64,000 bases of DNA from Acidovorax sp. MR-S7 (lineage in GTDB: Bacteria > Pseudomonadota > Gammaproteobacteria > Burkholderiales > Burkholderiaceae_C). Shown here piece after piece: positions 1-7,727 of this stretch (its first letter is position 1; the number at the start of each line of letters is the position of its first letter). The notes below the pieces were generated by a model. The model saw only the letters and a program-made list of their open reading frames with translations. It made no database searches and was not told where the DNA came from. The stretch spans positions 1 through 64,000 of the forward strand of contig NZ_DF238979.1 of assembly GCF_000400995.2 (NCBI RefSeq). The letters are read 5' to 3'. A program made the translations under genes and the position numbers.

Positions 1-57
1 CCGCGCCAGCTCTTGCTCGACGCCATCGGAGTGCCGGTCATCAACACAGATTTGTGA
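1..57 (+). CDS. C-terminal end of an unidentified gene (partial)
   Basis: Frame 1 is open from the window edge and ends in TGA at 55-57, giving the tail PRQLLLDAIGVPVINTDL. A strong hairpin terminator follows 16 bases later, which supports a real gene end. The fragment is too short to assign a family. It converges on aceA. Confidence 0.5.
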   Translation, partial: PRQLLLDAIGVPVINTDL

Positions 58-73
58 CAGAGCCAAAAGAAAA

Positions 74-95
74 GCCACCCGACGGGTGGCTTTTT
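74..95. terminator. Bidirectional rho-independent terminator between the 1-57 gene and aceA
   Basis: The stem GCCACCC (74-80) pairs with GGGTGGC (84-90) around the loop GAC. It is followed on the + strand by TTTTT (91-95) and on the - strand by the complement of an A-rich run (65-73). It can end both convergent transcripts. Confidence 0.85.
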
Positions 96-132
96 CACCT
101 TCCAGTGCCCTATCGGGCACCTGGTGGCTCGA

Positions 133-1464
133 TCAGTGGAACTGCTCTTCTTCGGTGGAACCCGTCAGGGCCTTCACGGAAGACGAACCGCCTTGGATCA
201 CCGTGGTCACGTCGTCGAAGTAGCCCGCGCCCACTTCCTGCTGGTGCGACACGAAGGTGTAGCCCTGCTCGCGTGCGGCGAATTCAGGTTCCTGGATCAT
301 TTCCACGTAATGGCGCATGCCTTCGCCGCGAGCGTAGGCGTGGGCGAACTTGAACGTGTTGTACCAGTTGCTGTGAATGCCGGCCAGCGTGATGAACTGG
401 TACTTGTAGCCCAGTGCGGACAGGTCTTCCTGGAAGGAAGCGATCTGCTTGTCGTTGAGGTTCTTCTTCCAGTTGAACGAGGGCGAGCAGTTGTAGCTCA
501 GCAGCTTGCCAGGGCATGCGGCCAGCACGGCCTGGGCGAATTCGCGGGCGAAGCCGATGTCGGGCACGCCGGTCTCGCACCACACCAGGTCGGCATAGGG
601 CGCGTACGCCACGCCGCGGCTGATGGCCTGCTCCAGGCCGTTCTTCACGCGGTAGAAGCCCTCTTGCGTACGCTCGCCGGTCAGGAAGGGCTTGTCGTTG
701 GCGTCGTGGTCGCTGGTGATCAGGTTGGCGGCCTCGGCATCGGTGCGGGCCAGCACGATGGTGGGCACGCCCATCACGTCGGCGGCGAAGCGCGCGGCGA
801 TCAGCTTCTCGCAGGCTTCCTGCGTGGGCACGAGCACCTTGCCGCCCATGTGGCCGCACTTCTTCACGGCGGCCAGCTGGTCTTCGAAATGCACACCTGC
901 GGCACCGGCGGCGATCATGTTCTTCATCAGCTCGAAAGCGTTCAGCACGCCGCCGAAACCGGCTTCCGCATCGGCCACGATGGGCAGGAAGTAGTCGACG
1001 AACTCCTTGTCGCCGGGGTTCACGCCGCGGCCCCACTGGATTTCATCGGCACGCTTGAAGGTGTTGTTGATGCGGCGGACCATGGTGGGCACCGAGTCGT
1101 AGGCATACAGCGATTGGTCGGGATACATGGTTTCGCTGGTGTTGCCGTCGGCGGCCACTTGCCAGCCCGACAGGTACACGGCTTCCAGGCCCGCCTTGGC
1201 CTGCTGCATGGCCTGGCCGGCGGTGATGGCACCGAAGGCGTTCACGTAGCCCTTCTTGGCCCCACCGTTCACCAGTTCCCACAGCTTTTCGGCGCCGCGC
1301 TGGGCCAGCGTGTATTCGGGCTGCAGGCTGCCGCGCAGGCGCACCACGTCGGCAGCGCTGTAGCCGCGCTTGACGCTCTTCCAGCGAGGGTTCTGGGCCC
1401 AGTCCTTTTCGAGGGCTGCGATCTGTTGCTCACGGCTGAGTTGTGCGTTCAGGGACTTCGACAT
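133..1464 (-). CDS. aceA: Isocitrate lyase
   Basis: Cleaves isocitrate to glyoxylate and succinate, the first step of the glyoxylate bypass that allows growth on acetate or fatty acids. The 443-residue protein has the usual length of the proteobacterial enzyme. The family signature KKCGH is at residues 201-205 and holds the catalytic cysteine. The start ATG (1464) gives MSKSLNAQ and has GGAGAG a few bases upstream. It is monocistronic: it ends at the bidirectional hairpin 74-95 and is preceded by a 334-base AT-rich control region with two exact 14-base inverted repeats. It lies beside the PHB operon, so acetyl-CoA use and storage genes are neighbours. Malate synthase is not in the window. Assignment is very secure. 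Confidence 0.97.
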   Translation of the reverse strand: MSKSLNAQLSREQQIAALEKDWAQNPRWKSVKRGYSAADVVRLRGSLQPEYTLAQRGAEKLWELVNGGAKKGYVNAFGAITAGQAMQQAKAGLEAVYLSGWQVAADGNTSETMYPDQSLYAYDSVPTMVRRINNTFKRADEIQWGRGVNPGDKEFVDYFLPIVADAEAGFGGVLNAFELMKNMIAAGAAGVHFEDQLAAVKKCGHMGGKVLVPTQEACEKLIAARFAADVMGVPTIVLARTDAEAANLITSDHDANDKPFLTGERTQEGFYRVKNGLEQAISRGVAYAPYADLVWCETGVPDIGFAREFAQAVLAACPGKLLSYNCSPSFNWKKNLNDKQIASFQEDLSALGYKYQFITLAGIHSNWYNTFKFAHAYARGEGMRHYVEMIQEPEFAAREQGYTFVSHQQEVGAGYFDDVTTVIQGGSSSVKALTGSTEEEQFH

Positions 1465-1528
1465 GGTTGCTCTCCAAGGGTTGGTTCATCGGGGGGCATC
1501 GGTGCGATGCCCTTGGAGACAACTTTAA

Positions 1529-1572
1529 GTCTTCTATAAGACTCGCACAAGCTCTTATGTCTTATAGAAGAC
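1529..1572. promoter_or_regulatory. Paired 14-base inverted repeats upstream of aceA (candidate operator)
   Basis: GTCTTCTATAAGAC at 1529-1542 is the exact reverse complement of GTCTTATAGAAGAC at 1559-1572. Each half is itself nearly palindromic (GTCTT...AAGAC), and the centres are 30 bp apart, about three helical turns. They lie 65-108 bases upstream of the aceA start. Two dimer sites on one DNA face would fit a GntR-type or similar regulator, but the binding protein is unknown. Confidence 0.6.
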
Positions 1573-1640
1573 ATGATTTTTTTACTTAAAAATCAACGAC
1601 ATAACTTTTCATTTTTATGATGAGAAATATATTTTCTCGT

Positions 1641-1661
1641 ATTGAGAAATTTTGCGGCAAT
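1641..1661 (+). promoter_or_regulatory. Motif shared with the aceE upstream region
   Basis: ATTGAGAAATTTTGCGGCAAT here matches the element at 53420-53440 at 18 of 21 positions. The first bases also form an inverted repeat TTTCTC (1633-1638) / GAGAAA (1644-1649). A common regulator of aceA and the pyruvate dehydrogenase genes is an inference from this match. Confidence 0.5.
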
Positions 1662-1726
1662 GCAGCATGACTCATTTTTCATTTAGCAAAACTTCACTCA
1701 CCATATGAAAAATCATGGCCGACATG

Positions 1727-1756
1727 AAAAAAGGGAACGCGCTGCGTTCCCTTTTT
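1727..1756 (-). terminator. Rho-independent terminator after phaB
   Basis: GGGAACGC (1733-1740) pairs with GCGTTCCC (1744-1751) around the loop GCT. The A run at 1727-1732 becomes a U tract on the - strand transcript. A T run (1752-1756) on the other side makes it potentially bidirectional. Confidence 0.85.
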
Positions 1757-1798
1757 CGGCTTTCGCGCCCGCCTGGCAGCGGGCGCATGCCTGCATGC

Positions 1799-2536
1799 TT
1801 AGCCCATGTGCAGGCCGCCATTGACGGAGAAATCCGCCCCCGTGGCGTAGCCGCCTTCTTCCGAGGAAAGCCACGAGATGATGGATGCGATCTCGCTGGG
1901 CTCGCCCAGGCGCTTGACCGGCACCGTCGCCACGATCTTTTCCAGCACGTCCGGACGGATGGCCTTGACCATGTCGGTGCCGATGTAGCCCGGGCTCACG
2001 GTGTTCACGGTCACGCCCTTGGTGGCCAGCTCCTGCGCCAGGGCCATCGAGAACCCGTGCATGCCCGCCTTGGCGGCCGAGTAATTGGTCTGTCCGGCCT
2101 GACCCTTTTCGCCGTTCACGCTGCTGATGTTGACGATGCGGCCCCAGCCCTTCTCCACCATGTCGCCCACGACCTGCTTGGTCACGTTGAACATGCTGTT
2201 GAGGTTGGTCTCGATCACCGCGTCCCAGTCCTCGCGCGTCATCTTGACGAACATGCGGTCGCGCGTGATGCCAGCGTTGTTGACCAGCACGTCAATGGTG
2301 CCGTGCTCGGACTTGGCCTTGGTGAAGGCCTCGACGGTGGAGTCCCAGTCGCCCACGTTGCCCACCGATGCATGAAAGGTGTAGCCCTGTGCCTTCTGCT
2401 CTCCCAGCCATTTCTCGTAGTCGCGCGTCGGGCCGCAACCTGCGATGACCTTGAAACCATCCCGGTGCAGACGCTGGCAAATGGCAGTGCCGATGCCCCC
2501 CATGCCTCCTGTGACGTACGCGATCTTCTGACTCAT
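1799..2536 (-). CDS. phaB: Acetoacetyl-CoA reductase (NADPH-dependent)
   Basis: Reduces acetoacetyl-CoA to (R)-3-hydroxybutyryl-CoA, the monomer for PHB. The 245-residue short-chain dehydrogenase is the length expected for PhaB. The cofactor motif TGGMGGIG is at residues 9-16, followed by an NNAG motif, an SSVNG segment with the active-site serine, and YSAAK with the catalytic Tyr and Lys. The start is ATG at 2536 (MSQKIAYVTGG) with GGAGAG just upstream. An in-frame ATG 84 bases earlier would add a tail unlike the family. It is third in phaC-phaA-phaB, but a terminator-like hairpin after phaA suggests it also has its own promoter in 2537-2700. Confidence 0.95.
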   Translation of the reverse strand: MSQKIAYVTGGMGGIGTAICQRLHRDGFKVIAGCGPTRDYEKWLGEQKAQGYTFHASVGNVGDWDSTVEAFTKAKSEHGTIDVLVNNAGITRDRMFVKMTREDWDAVIETNLNSMFNVTKQVVGDMVEKGWGRIVNISSVNGEKGQAGQTNYSAAKAGMHGFSMALAQELATKGVTVNTVSPGYIGTDMVKAIRPDVLEKIVATVPVKRLGEPSEIASIISWLSSEEGGYATGADFSVNGGLHMG

Positions 2537-2703
2537 TGTGCTCTCCTGGTTTGGCAAAACGGAATGTGTTCCAAGTGCCACTCTACCCAAGAATCGCGGT
2601 GTTTCCGTCGAGGAAAACACGGGGCGCCGCAGAGATTTTGGAGGCCCTCAGGCATGCGATGATGACGGGTTATGGATGCGCCATGCTTTGCCATGGGACC
2701 ATG

Positions 2704-2729
2704 AAAAAAGCCGCGCCCGAGGGCGCGGC
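2704..2729 (-). terminator. Hairpin terminator or attenuator between phaA and phaB
   Basis: GCCGCGCCC (2710-2718) pairs with GGGCGCGGC (2721-2729). The A run 2704-2709 gives six U on the - strand transcript. It would end or reduce readthrough from phaA into phaB. Confidence 0.75.
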
Positions 2730-2775
2730 CTGTGGGCCTGGAGGCCCCGCTCGCGCAGGGCCACCGTCTGGCTCC

Positions 2776-3954
2776 TCAGCGCTCCACCGCCAGCGAAACG
2801 CCCATGCCGCCGCCGATGCACAGTGCGGCCAGCCCCTTCTTGGCATCGCGGCGCTGCATTTCGTGCAGCAGCGTGACCAGCACGCGGCAGCCCGATGCGC
2901 CGATGGGGTGGCCGATGGCGATGGCGCCGCCGTTCACGTTCACCTTGGCGGGGTCGACGCCCAGCTCCTTGTTCACAGCGCAGGCCTGCGCGGCGAAGGC
3001 TTCGTTGAGTTCGAACAGGTCCACGTCGCCCACGTTCCAGCCTGCGCGCTGCAGTGCCTTGCGCGATGCGGGCACCGGGCCCATGCCCATGGTGGCCGGG
3101 TCGAGGCCGCTCGTACCAAAGGCCGCGATGCGCGCCAGGGGCTTGAGGCCCAGGGCCGCGGCCTTCTTGGCGCTCATGACCACGACGGCGGCAGCGCCGT
3201 CGTTGATGCCCGAGGCGTTGCCCGCAGTCACGGAGCCGGCCTTGTCGAAGGCGGGGCGCAGGCCGGCCAGGGCATCGGCATTGGTCTTGCGGTTGAGGTA
3301 TTCGTCGGCCGCGAAGACGATGGGGTCGCCCTTCTTCTGCGGCAGCGATACGGGCACGATTTCGTCGGCGAAGCGGCCGGCGTCCTGCGCGGCCGCGGCC
3401 TTCTGCTGGCTGGCCAGGGCCAGCGCGTCCTGCATCTCGCGCGTGATGCCGTGCTGCTTGGCCACGTTCTCGGCGGTGATGCCCATGTGGTACTGGTTGT
3501 AGACGTCCCAGAGGCCGTCCACGATCATGGTGTCCACCAGCTTCCAGTCGCCCATGCGCTGGCCGTCGCGCGAGCCGTTGAGCACGTGGGCCGAGAGGCT
3601 CATGTTTTCCTGGCCGCCGGCCACGACGATCTCGCTGTCGCCCGTGGCGACGGCCTGCGCGGCCAGCATCACGGCCTTCAGGCCGGAGCCGCACACGGCG
3701 TTGATGGTGAGCGCGGGGGTTTCCTTGGCCACGCCGGCCTTCATCATGGCCTGGCGTGCAGGGTTCTGGCCGCAGCCGGCCGCGAGCACCTGGCCCATGA
3801 TGACTTCGCCCACCTGGTCGGGAGCCACCCGCGCACGCGCCAGCGCCTCGCGGATGACGAGGGCGCCCAGCTCGGTGGCGGGCGTCTTGGCGAGTGCGCC
3901 GCCGAACTTGCCCACAGGCGTGCGTACGGCAGAGACGATGACGATGTCTTCCAT
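2776..3954 (-). CDS. phaA: Acetyl-CoA C-acetyltransferase (beta-ketothiolase)
   Basis: Condenses two acetyl-CoA to acetoacetyl-CoA, the first step of PHB synthesis. It also runs in reverse during degradation. At 392 residues it has the standard thiolase length. The nucleophilic Cys88 is in NAVCGSG, His349 in GHPIGASG, and the second cysteine Cys379 in CIGGGMG near the C terminus. The start [13 protein letters not shown] is typical. A small CGGCC-GAAA-GGCCG hairpin (3976-3989) lies just upstream of the ribosome-binding region. It sits between phaC and phaB in one leftward cluster, supporting the biosynthetic role over a fatty-acid role. Confidence 0.95.
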   Translation of the reverse strand: MEDIVIVSAVRTPVGKFGGALAKTPATELGALVIREALARARVAPDQVGEVIMGQVLAAGCGQNPARQAMMKAGVAKETPALTINAVCGSGLKAVMLAAQAVATGDSEIVVAGGQENMSLSAHVLNGSRDGQRMGDWKLVDTMIVDGLWDVYNQYHMGITAENVAKQHGITREMQDALALASQQKAAAAQDAGRFADEIVPVSLPQKKGDPIVFAADEYLNRKTNADALAGLRPAFDKAGSVTAGNASGINDGAAAVVVMSAKKAAALGLKPLARIAAFGTSGLDPATMGMGPVPASRKALQRAGWNVGDVDLFELNEAFAAQACAVNKELGVDPAKVNVNGGAIAIGHPIGASGCRVLVTLLHEMQRRDAKKGLAALCIGGGMGVSLAVER

Positions 3955-4089
3955 GATGTCTTCCTTTCTTTCATCCGGCCGAAAGGCCGTATTTGGCGGG
4001 ACCCGCGCACGGGGCGGCGCAGGCCCTGCAATGCATTCTGAATCTGCCTGCTGTCAGGACTATTGCGTAATCAATGCCGCGGAAAACTC

Positions 4090-5802
4090 TCAGGCCTTCT
4101 GCTGGACGTAGCTGCCGGGCGCGGGCTCGATGGCCTTGAACTTGGGCGCCTTGCCGTAGCACTTGGGCGCAGCGACCTGCTTGCCCGCATGGCCCTTGAG
4201 CCAGGCGGCCCAGTCGTCCCACCAGCTTCCGGGCAGTTCGGTGGCGCCTTGCACCCACTCGTCCAGCGTAGCCGGCAGCTTGCCGTCCTCGCGCAGCCAG
4301 TGGCTGCGCTTTTTCTTGGCCGGCGGGTTGATCACGCCCGCGATGTGGCCGGAGGCGCCCATCACGAAACGCTTCTTGCCCGGCAGCACCTGCGTGGAGG
4401 CGTAGGCCGCGCCGATGGGCACGATGTGGTCCTCGCGCGAGCCGTAGATGTACACGGGCAGCTTCACCTTGCGCAGGTCCAGCTTCTCGCCGCAGACGGT
4501 GAGCTTGCCGGGCTGAATGAGGTTGTTCTCCAGGTAGAAGTTGCGCAGGTACCAGGCGTAATAGGGGCCGGGCAGGTTGGTGGCGTCGCTGTTCCAGTAG
4601 AGCAGGTCGAACGCGGGCGGCGTCTCGCCCTTAAGGTAGTTGCCCACCACGTAGTTCCACACCAGGTCGTTGGGCCGCAGGAAGCTGAAGGTCGATGCCA
4701 GCTCCTGCCCCTTCATGAGCCCGCCCTGCCCCATCTGCATCTCGCGCAGGCGCACGAAGCTCTCGTCGATGAAGACGTCGAGGATGCCGGTGTCGGAGAA
4801 GTTGATGAGCGTGGTGAGGAAGGTGGCGCTGGCCACAGGCTCCTCGCCACGCGCGGCCAGCACGGCCAGGGCGTTGGCCAGCATGGTGCCGCCCACGCAG
4901 AAGCCCAGGGCGTTGATCTGCGGCGCGCCCGTGATCTGCTGCACGGTGGCGATGGCGGTGAGCACCGCGTCCTCGATGTAGTGGTCCCAGGTCTTGTCGG
5001 CGAGCGACATGTCCGGGTTGCGCCAGCTCACCACGAAGGTGCGGTGGCCCTGCGACACGGCGTAGCGGATCACCGAGTTGTCGGGCTGCAGGTCGAGGAT
5101 GTAGAACTTGTTGATGCACGGCGGCACCATGAGGAAAGGACGCTCGTACACCTTGGGCGTGAGCGGCTTGTATTCGATGAGCTGGAACAGCTCGTTCTCG
5201 AACACCACCGCGCCCTCGGTCGTGGCCACGTTGCGGCCCACCTCGAAGCGGCTTTCGTCGGTCATGGAGATGTGGCCCTGGCGCAGGTCGTGCAGCAGGT
5301 TGGCCACACCCTTGGCGATGCTCTCGCCCTGGGTTTCCAGCGCCTTCTTCTGCGCATCGGCGTTGAAGGCCAGGAAGTTGCTGGGCGCCATGGCGGCCAG
5401 CCACTGCTCCACGCTGAAGCGGATGCGCGCGCGGGTCTTGTCGTCGGCCTCCACGGCATCGACCAGCCCCATGAGCGTGCGTGCCTGCAGCTGGTAGGCC
5501 GCCACGGAGAACGCCGACAGGGGGTTTTGCGCCCAGCCGTCGCCGCTGAAGCGCTTGTCGCCGCCTTGCGGGGGTGCTGCCTGCCAGCCCTGGCTCCACA
5601 GGGCGCGGGCGCTTTCCATGTACTGCTGCTGCAGCTCGGCCAGCTTGCCGGGCGCGAAGCCCACGGGCTGGTGCGGCTTCAGGGCCGCGGACAGGGCGCC
5701 CATGTCCACGGGTTGCAATGCTTGCAGCATCTTGGTCCAGCCGTCACCGAAAATCTGCTGGAATTGCCGGGCGCCTTCGGCCCAGCCTGCGTCAGAATCC
5801 AT
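4090..5802 (-). CDS. phaC: Class I poly(3-hydroxyalkanoate) synthase
   Basis: Polymerises (R)-3-hydroxybutyryl-CoA into PHB at the granule surface. The 570-residue protein is close to the class I length. The lipase-like box GFCVGG carries Cys302, with Asp458 (SREDH) and His486 (GASGH) completing the catalytic triad. The start is ATG at 5802 (MDSDAGWAEG), with a perfect AGGAGG eight bases upstream. A longer in-frame extension exists but lacks such a site. First gene of phaC-phaA-phaB. No phasin or phaR gene is next to it. A long inverted repeat (5827-5858) lies in the 94-base gap to the divergent membrane protein. Confidence 0.96.
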   Translation of the reverse strand: MDSDAGWAEGARQFQQIFGDGWTKMLQALQPVDMGALSAALKPHQPVGFAPGKLAELQQQYMESARALWSQGWQAAPPQGGDKRFSGDGWAQNPLSAFSVAAYQLQARTLMGLVDAVEADDKTRARIRFSVEQWLAAMAPSNFLAFNADAQKKALETQGESIAKGVANLLHDLRQGHISMTDESRFEVGRNVATTEGAVVFENELFQLIEYKPLTPKVYERPFLMVPPCINKFYILDLQPDNSVIRYAVSQGHRTFVVSWRNPDMSLADKTWDHYIEDAVLTAIATVQQITGAPQINALGFCVGGTMLANALAVLAARGEEPVASATFLTTLINFSDTGILDVFIDESFVRLREMQMGQGGLMKGQELASTFSFLRPNDLVWNYVVGNYLKGETPPAFDLLYWNSDATNLPGPYYAWYLRNFYLENNLIQPGKLTVCGEKLDLRKVKLPVYIYGSREDHIVPIGAAYASTQVLPGKKRFVMGASGHIAGVINPPAKKKRSHWLREDGKLPATLDEWVQGATELPGSWWDDWAAWLKGHAGKQVAAPKCYGKAPKFKAIEPAPGSYVQQKA

Positions 5803-5826
5803 GCTGCCTCCTTGTGAATGCATGTG

Positions 5827-5858
5827 CCATGGCGCGGGCCCTCGCCCGCGAGCCATGG
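5827..5858. repeat. Inverted repeat in the divergent phaC upstream region
   Basis: CCATGGCGCGGGC (5827-5839) pairs with 5844-5858, the reverse complement apart from two extra bases, around a four-base loop. It lies 25-56 bases upstream of phaC. It could be an operator or an RNA hairpin in the divergent transcript, where it sits in front of the small membrane protein. It also contains an ATG usable as an alternative start for that protein. Confidence 0.45.
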
Positions 5859-5896
5859 CAACCATTGTTGCCGAGCCCGGAACCGCCCCGCAAGCC

Positions 5897-6250
5897 ATGG
5901 CATTCACCAAGGCCCCTCCAAAACCCTTTGTTTCCTGTCCGTTCATGTATCTGGTGGTCATTGCGTGGCTGTACATCACCCTGCTGATGGCCGTGGCCGA
6001 AGCCACGGCCGCCAACGGCACGGTGCTGGGCGCCATCGTCACGTTCGTGCTCTACGGGCTGCTGCCCCTGGGCCTGGTGCTCTACATCCTGGGCACGCCG
6101 GCACGCAAGCGCGCGCTGCGCGCGCGCGAGCAGGCCGAGCGCACGGCGGAGGCGCAGGCCGCGCCGTCAGCCGGCCAGCCAGATGCAGGCGGCCATACGC
6201 CCGCTGGCGCCGAAGCGGGGGTTGTCCCGCCGGTAGGAAAAGAACCGTGA
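5897..6250 (+). CDS. Small two-helix membrane protein of unknown function
   Basis: The 117-residue product starts MAFTKAPPKPFVSCP. It has two hydrophobic helices (about residues 14-32 and 40-60) and a charged Arg/Glu-rich then Gly/Pro/Ala-rich tail, probably cytoplasmic. I do not recognise a named family. ATG at 5855 would add 14 residues. It is divergent from phaC, and its last 84 bases lie antisense to the 3' end of pgeF. The pgeF frame there is conserved, so this tail is probably the dispensable partner. The hydrophobic pattern supports a real protein; function unknown. Confidence 0.7.
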   Translation: MAFTKAPPKPFVSCPFMYLVVIAWLYITLLMAVAEATAANGTVLGAIVTFVLYGLLPLGLVLYILGTPARKRALRAREQAERTAEAQAAPSAGQPDAGGHTPAGAEAGVVPPVGKEP

Positions 6251-7039
6251 CGGGTTGCCCACGGTGCACCACGCAGGCGAACTGTCGTTGCCGTAGAGCC
6301 GCTCCACACCTGCCGCGCGAAGGCGCTGGCGCGCCAGGCCAGCCAGGTCGGCCAGGTACTTGCCGCCGGCCCGGGGCTGGAAGTGCGCAGCAGCCGCGCC
6401 GTCCTGCACGCAAAAGGCCTCGCGCACTTCGGGGCCGACCTCGAACGCCGTGGGGCCGATGCAAGGGCCCAGCCAGGCGATGACGTCCGCCGCCTCGATT
6501 GCTTCTTTTTTCATAGCTGCTTGCGCTTGGCCAGCAAGCGCTGGAGGCTGAAAAGACTCCAAGGCCGATTCCAGCACCCCCGCCGCCAGCCCGCGCCAGC
6601 CCGCATGCGCGGCCGCTACGCGGGTGCCGGCGCGGTCGGTGAAGAGCACGGGCAGGCAGTCGGCGGCCATGGCCACGCAGGCCACGCCGGCCTGCGCGGT
6701 GGTGCAGGCATCGGCCTCGATGCCGTCGGGCGTGTCCGCCAGCAGAGGCTGCAGGACCGTGCCGTGCACCTGCCGCAGGTACACGGGGCGCACGGGGCCT
6801 TCCGCACTCAGCACCGCCTGCAGCGTGGCCCAGTTGGCGCGCACGGCGGCGGGGTCGTCGCCCGCGTAGCGCCCCAGGTTGAAACTGTCCCAGGGCGCGG
6901 CGCTCACGCCGCCGGCGCGCGTGGTGCACACGGCGTGGACGTGCGCGGGCGCGGGCCAGTCGGGCCTGAGCCAGTCGGCGGGCTGCGCTGCCACGGGGGT
7001 CAGCCCTCGCCGTCGGGGCAGGCCGAGGGCTGCGCGCAC
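6167..7039 (-). CDS. pgeF: Peptidoglycan editing factor / multicopper polyphenol oxidase-like (YfiH, laccase domain)
   Basis: Members remove wrongly incorporated L-Ser from muropeptides (PgeF/YfiH). Metal ligands and family motifs are visible: RQVHGT, a Cys/His motif AADCLPVLF, AAHAGWRG and the C-terminal FFSYRRD...GRMA. The frame runs from a GTG at 7039, overlapping maiA by 40 bases. A GTG at 6994 is an equally plausible start just inside the maiA stop, so the N terminus is uncertain. Residues 164-176 are encoded by a copy of the dispersed repeat (6511-6548) and enlarge the stretch between the AHAGWRG motif and AWLGPCIG. Probably co-transcribed with maiA. Confidence 0.9.
   Translation of the reverse strand: MRAALGLPRRRGLTPVAAQPADWLRPDWPAPAHVHAVCTTRAGGVSAAPWDSFNLGRYAGDDPAAVRANWATLQAVLSAEGPVRPVYLRQVHGTVLQPLLADTPDGIEADACTTAQAGVACVAMAADCLPVLFTDRAGTRVAAAHAGWRGLAAGVLESALESFQPPALAGQAQAAMKKEAIEAADVIAWLGPCIGPTAFEVGPEVREAFCVQDGAAAAHFQPRAGGKYLADLAGLARQRLRAAGVERLYGNDSSPAWCTVGNPSRFFSYRRDNPRFGASGRMAACIWLAG
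6511..6548 (-). repeat. Dispersed palindromic repeat, copy 1 (inside pgeF)
   Basis: Carries TAGCTGCTTGCGCTTG then CAAGCGCTGGAGGC, the two arms of the family. Read in frame within pgeF, it codes QPPALAGQAQAAM. Confidence 0.85.
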
Positions 7040-7668
7040 TGGAACGCGGGCAGCTGCATGCAGGCCTCGAACGCGGCCATGGTGCGCGGCAGGCCGCCCA
7101 TGTCGACCTGGAAGCGCTGGCCGTTGAAGATCTGCGGCACCAGGCAGCAGTCGGCCAAGGTGGGCGCGTCGCCCCAGCTGTAGACGGAGGGCGGCAGGCC
7201 CGCGCCGTCGCGCTCCGCGGCCAGCAGGGCGAGCTGGCGCTCGTAGGCCTCCAGGCCGCTGCGCACCCAGTGGCGGTACCAGGCGTCCTTGGCCTCGTCC
7301 GTCACCTGCAGCTGGTGCTTGAGGTACTTGAGCACGCGCAGGTTGTTGAGCGGGTGGATCTCGCAGGCCACCATCTGCGCGAGCGCACGCACGCGGGCGC
7401 GGGCCAGCGCGTCCGGCGGCAACAGCGGCGGCGCGGCGTGGGTTTCTTCCAGGTATTCGATGATGGCCATCGACTGCGCGAGCAGGTGGCCGTCATCGGT
7501 TTCCAGCGCCGGCACCAGCGCGTCGCCCTGGCGCTGGGCGTAGGCCGGCGCGTGCTGCTCGCCCTTCACCAGGTGCACCGGCAGGTATTCGTAGGGCAAG
7601 CCCTTGATCTCGAGCGCGATGCGCACGCGGAACGATGCCGAGGAACGGAAGTAGTTGTAGAGCTTCAT
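7000..7668 (-). CDS. maiA: Maleylacetoacetate isomerase / zeta-class glutathione S-transferase
   Basis: Glutathione-dependent cis-trans isomerase converting maleylacetoacetate (or maleylpyruvate) to the fumaryl form in tyrosine or gentisate catabolism. At 222 residues it has the zeta-GST length. The N-terminal thioredoxin fold carries the active-site serines in YNYFRSSASFRVR, followed by the QSMAIIEYLEE glutathione-binding segment and an all-helical C-terminal domain. The start is ATG at 7668 (MKLYNYF). It is divergent from an FAH-family hydrolase 59 bases away, the next enzyme of such pathways, which supports the role. Whether the substrate is maleylacetoacetate or maleylpyruvate cannot be decided from sequence alone. 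Confidence 0.92.
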   Translation of the reverse strand: MKLYNYFRSSASFRVRIALEIKGLPYEYLPVHLVKGEQHAPAYAQRQGDALVPALETDDGHLLAQSMAIIEYLEETHAAPPLLPPDALARARVRALAQMVACEIHPLNNLRVLKYLKHQLQVTDEAKDAWYRHWVRSGLEAYERQLALLAAERDGAGLPPSVYSWGDAPTLADCCLVPQIFNGQRFQVDMGGLPRTMAAFEACMQLPAFQCAQPSACPDGEG

Positions 7669-7727
7669 GGAGCGCAGCATAAGGCACCGTGGCACACTGC
7701 ATGCTCCTTCGAAACGCTTGGCTTTCC

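Larger units (their letters stand above)
1465..1798. other. Gene-free, AT-rich control region upstream of aceA, ending in the phaB terminator
   Basis: This is the only gap over 300 bases. It is markedly AT-rich for this genome between about 1515 and 1730. It holds two exact inverted copies of a 14-base element (1529-1572), overlapping inverted repeats around TTTCTC/GAGAAA (1622-1649), a motif shared with the aceE upstream region (1641-1661) and, at the far end, the phaB terminator (1733-1756). No credible open frame was seen. Confidence 0.8.

Noticed and set aside
124-1539. Long open frame opposite aceA, and similar ones at 9096-12083, 22000-23853 and 49406-53251
   Set aside because: These are mirror frames of GC-rich genes. 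The opposite strand carries clear catalytic motifs (isocitrate lyase, penicillin-binding protein, GGDEF-EAL, aceF/aceE), while these frames give His/Ala/Val/Gly-rich or Arg-rich sequence with no family pattern and no ribosome-binding site.
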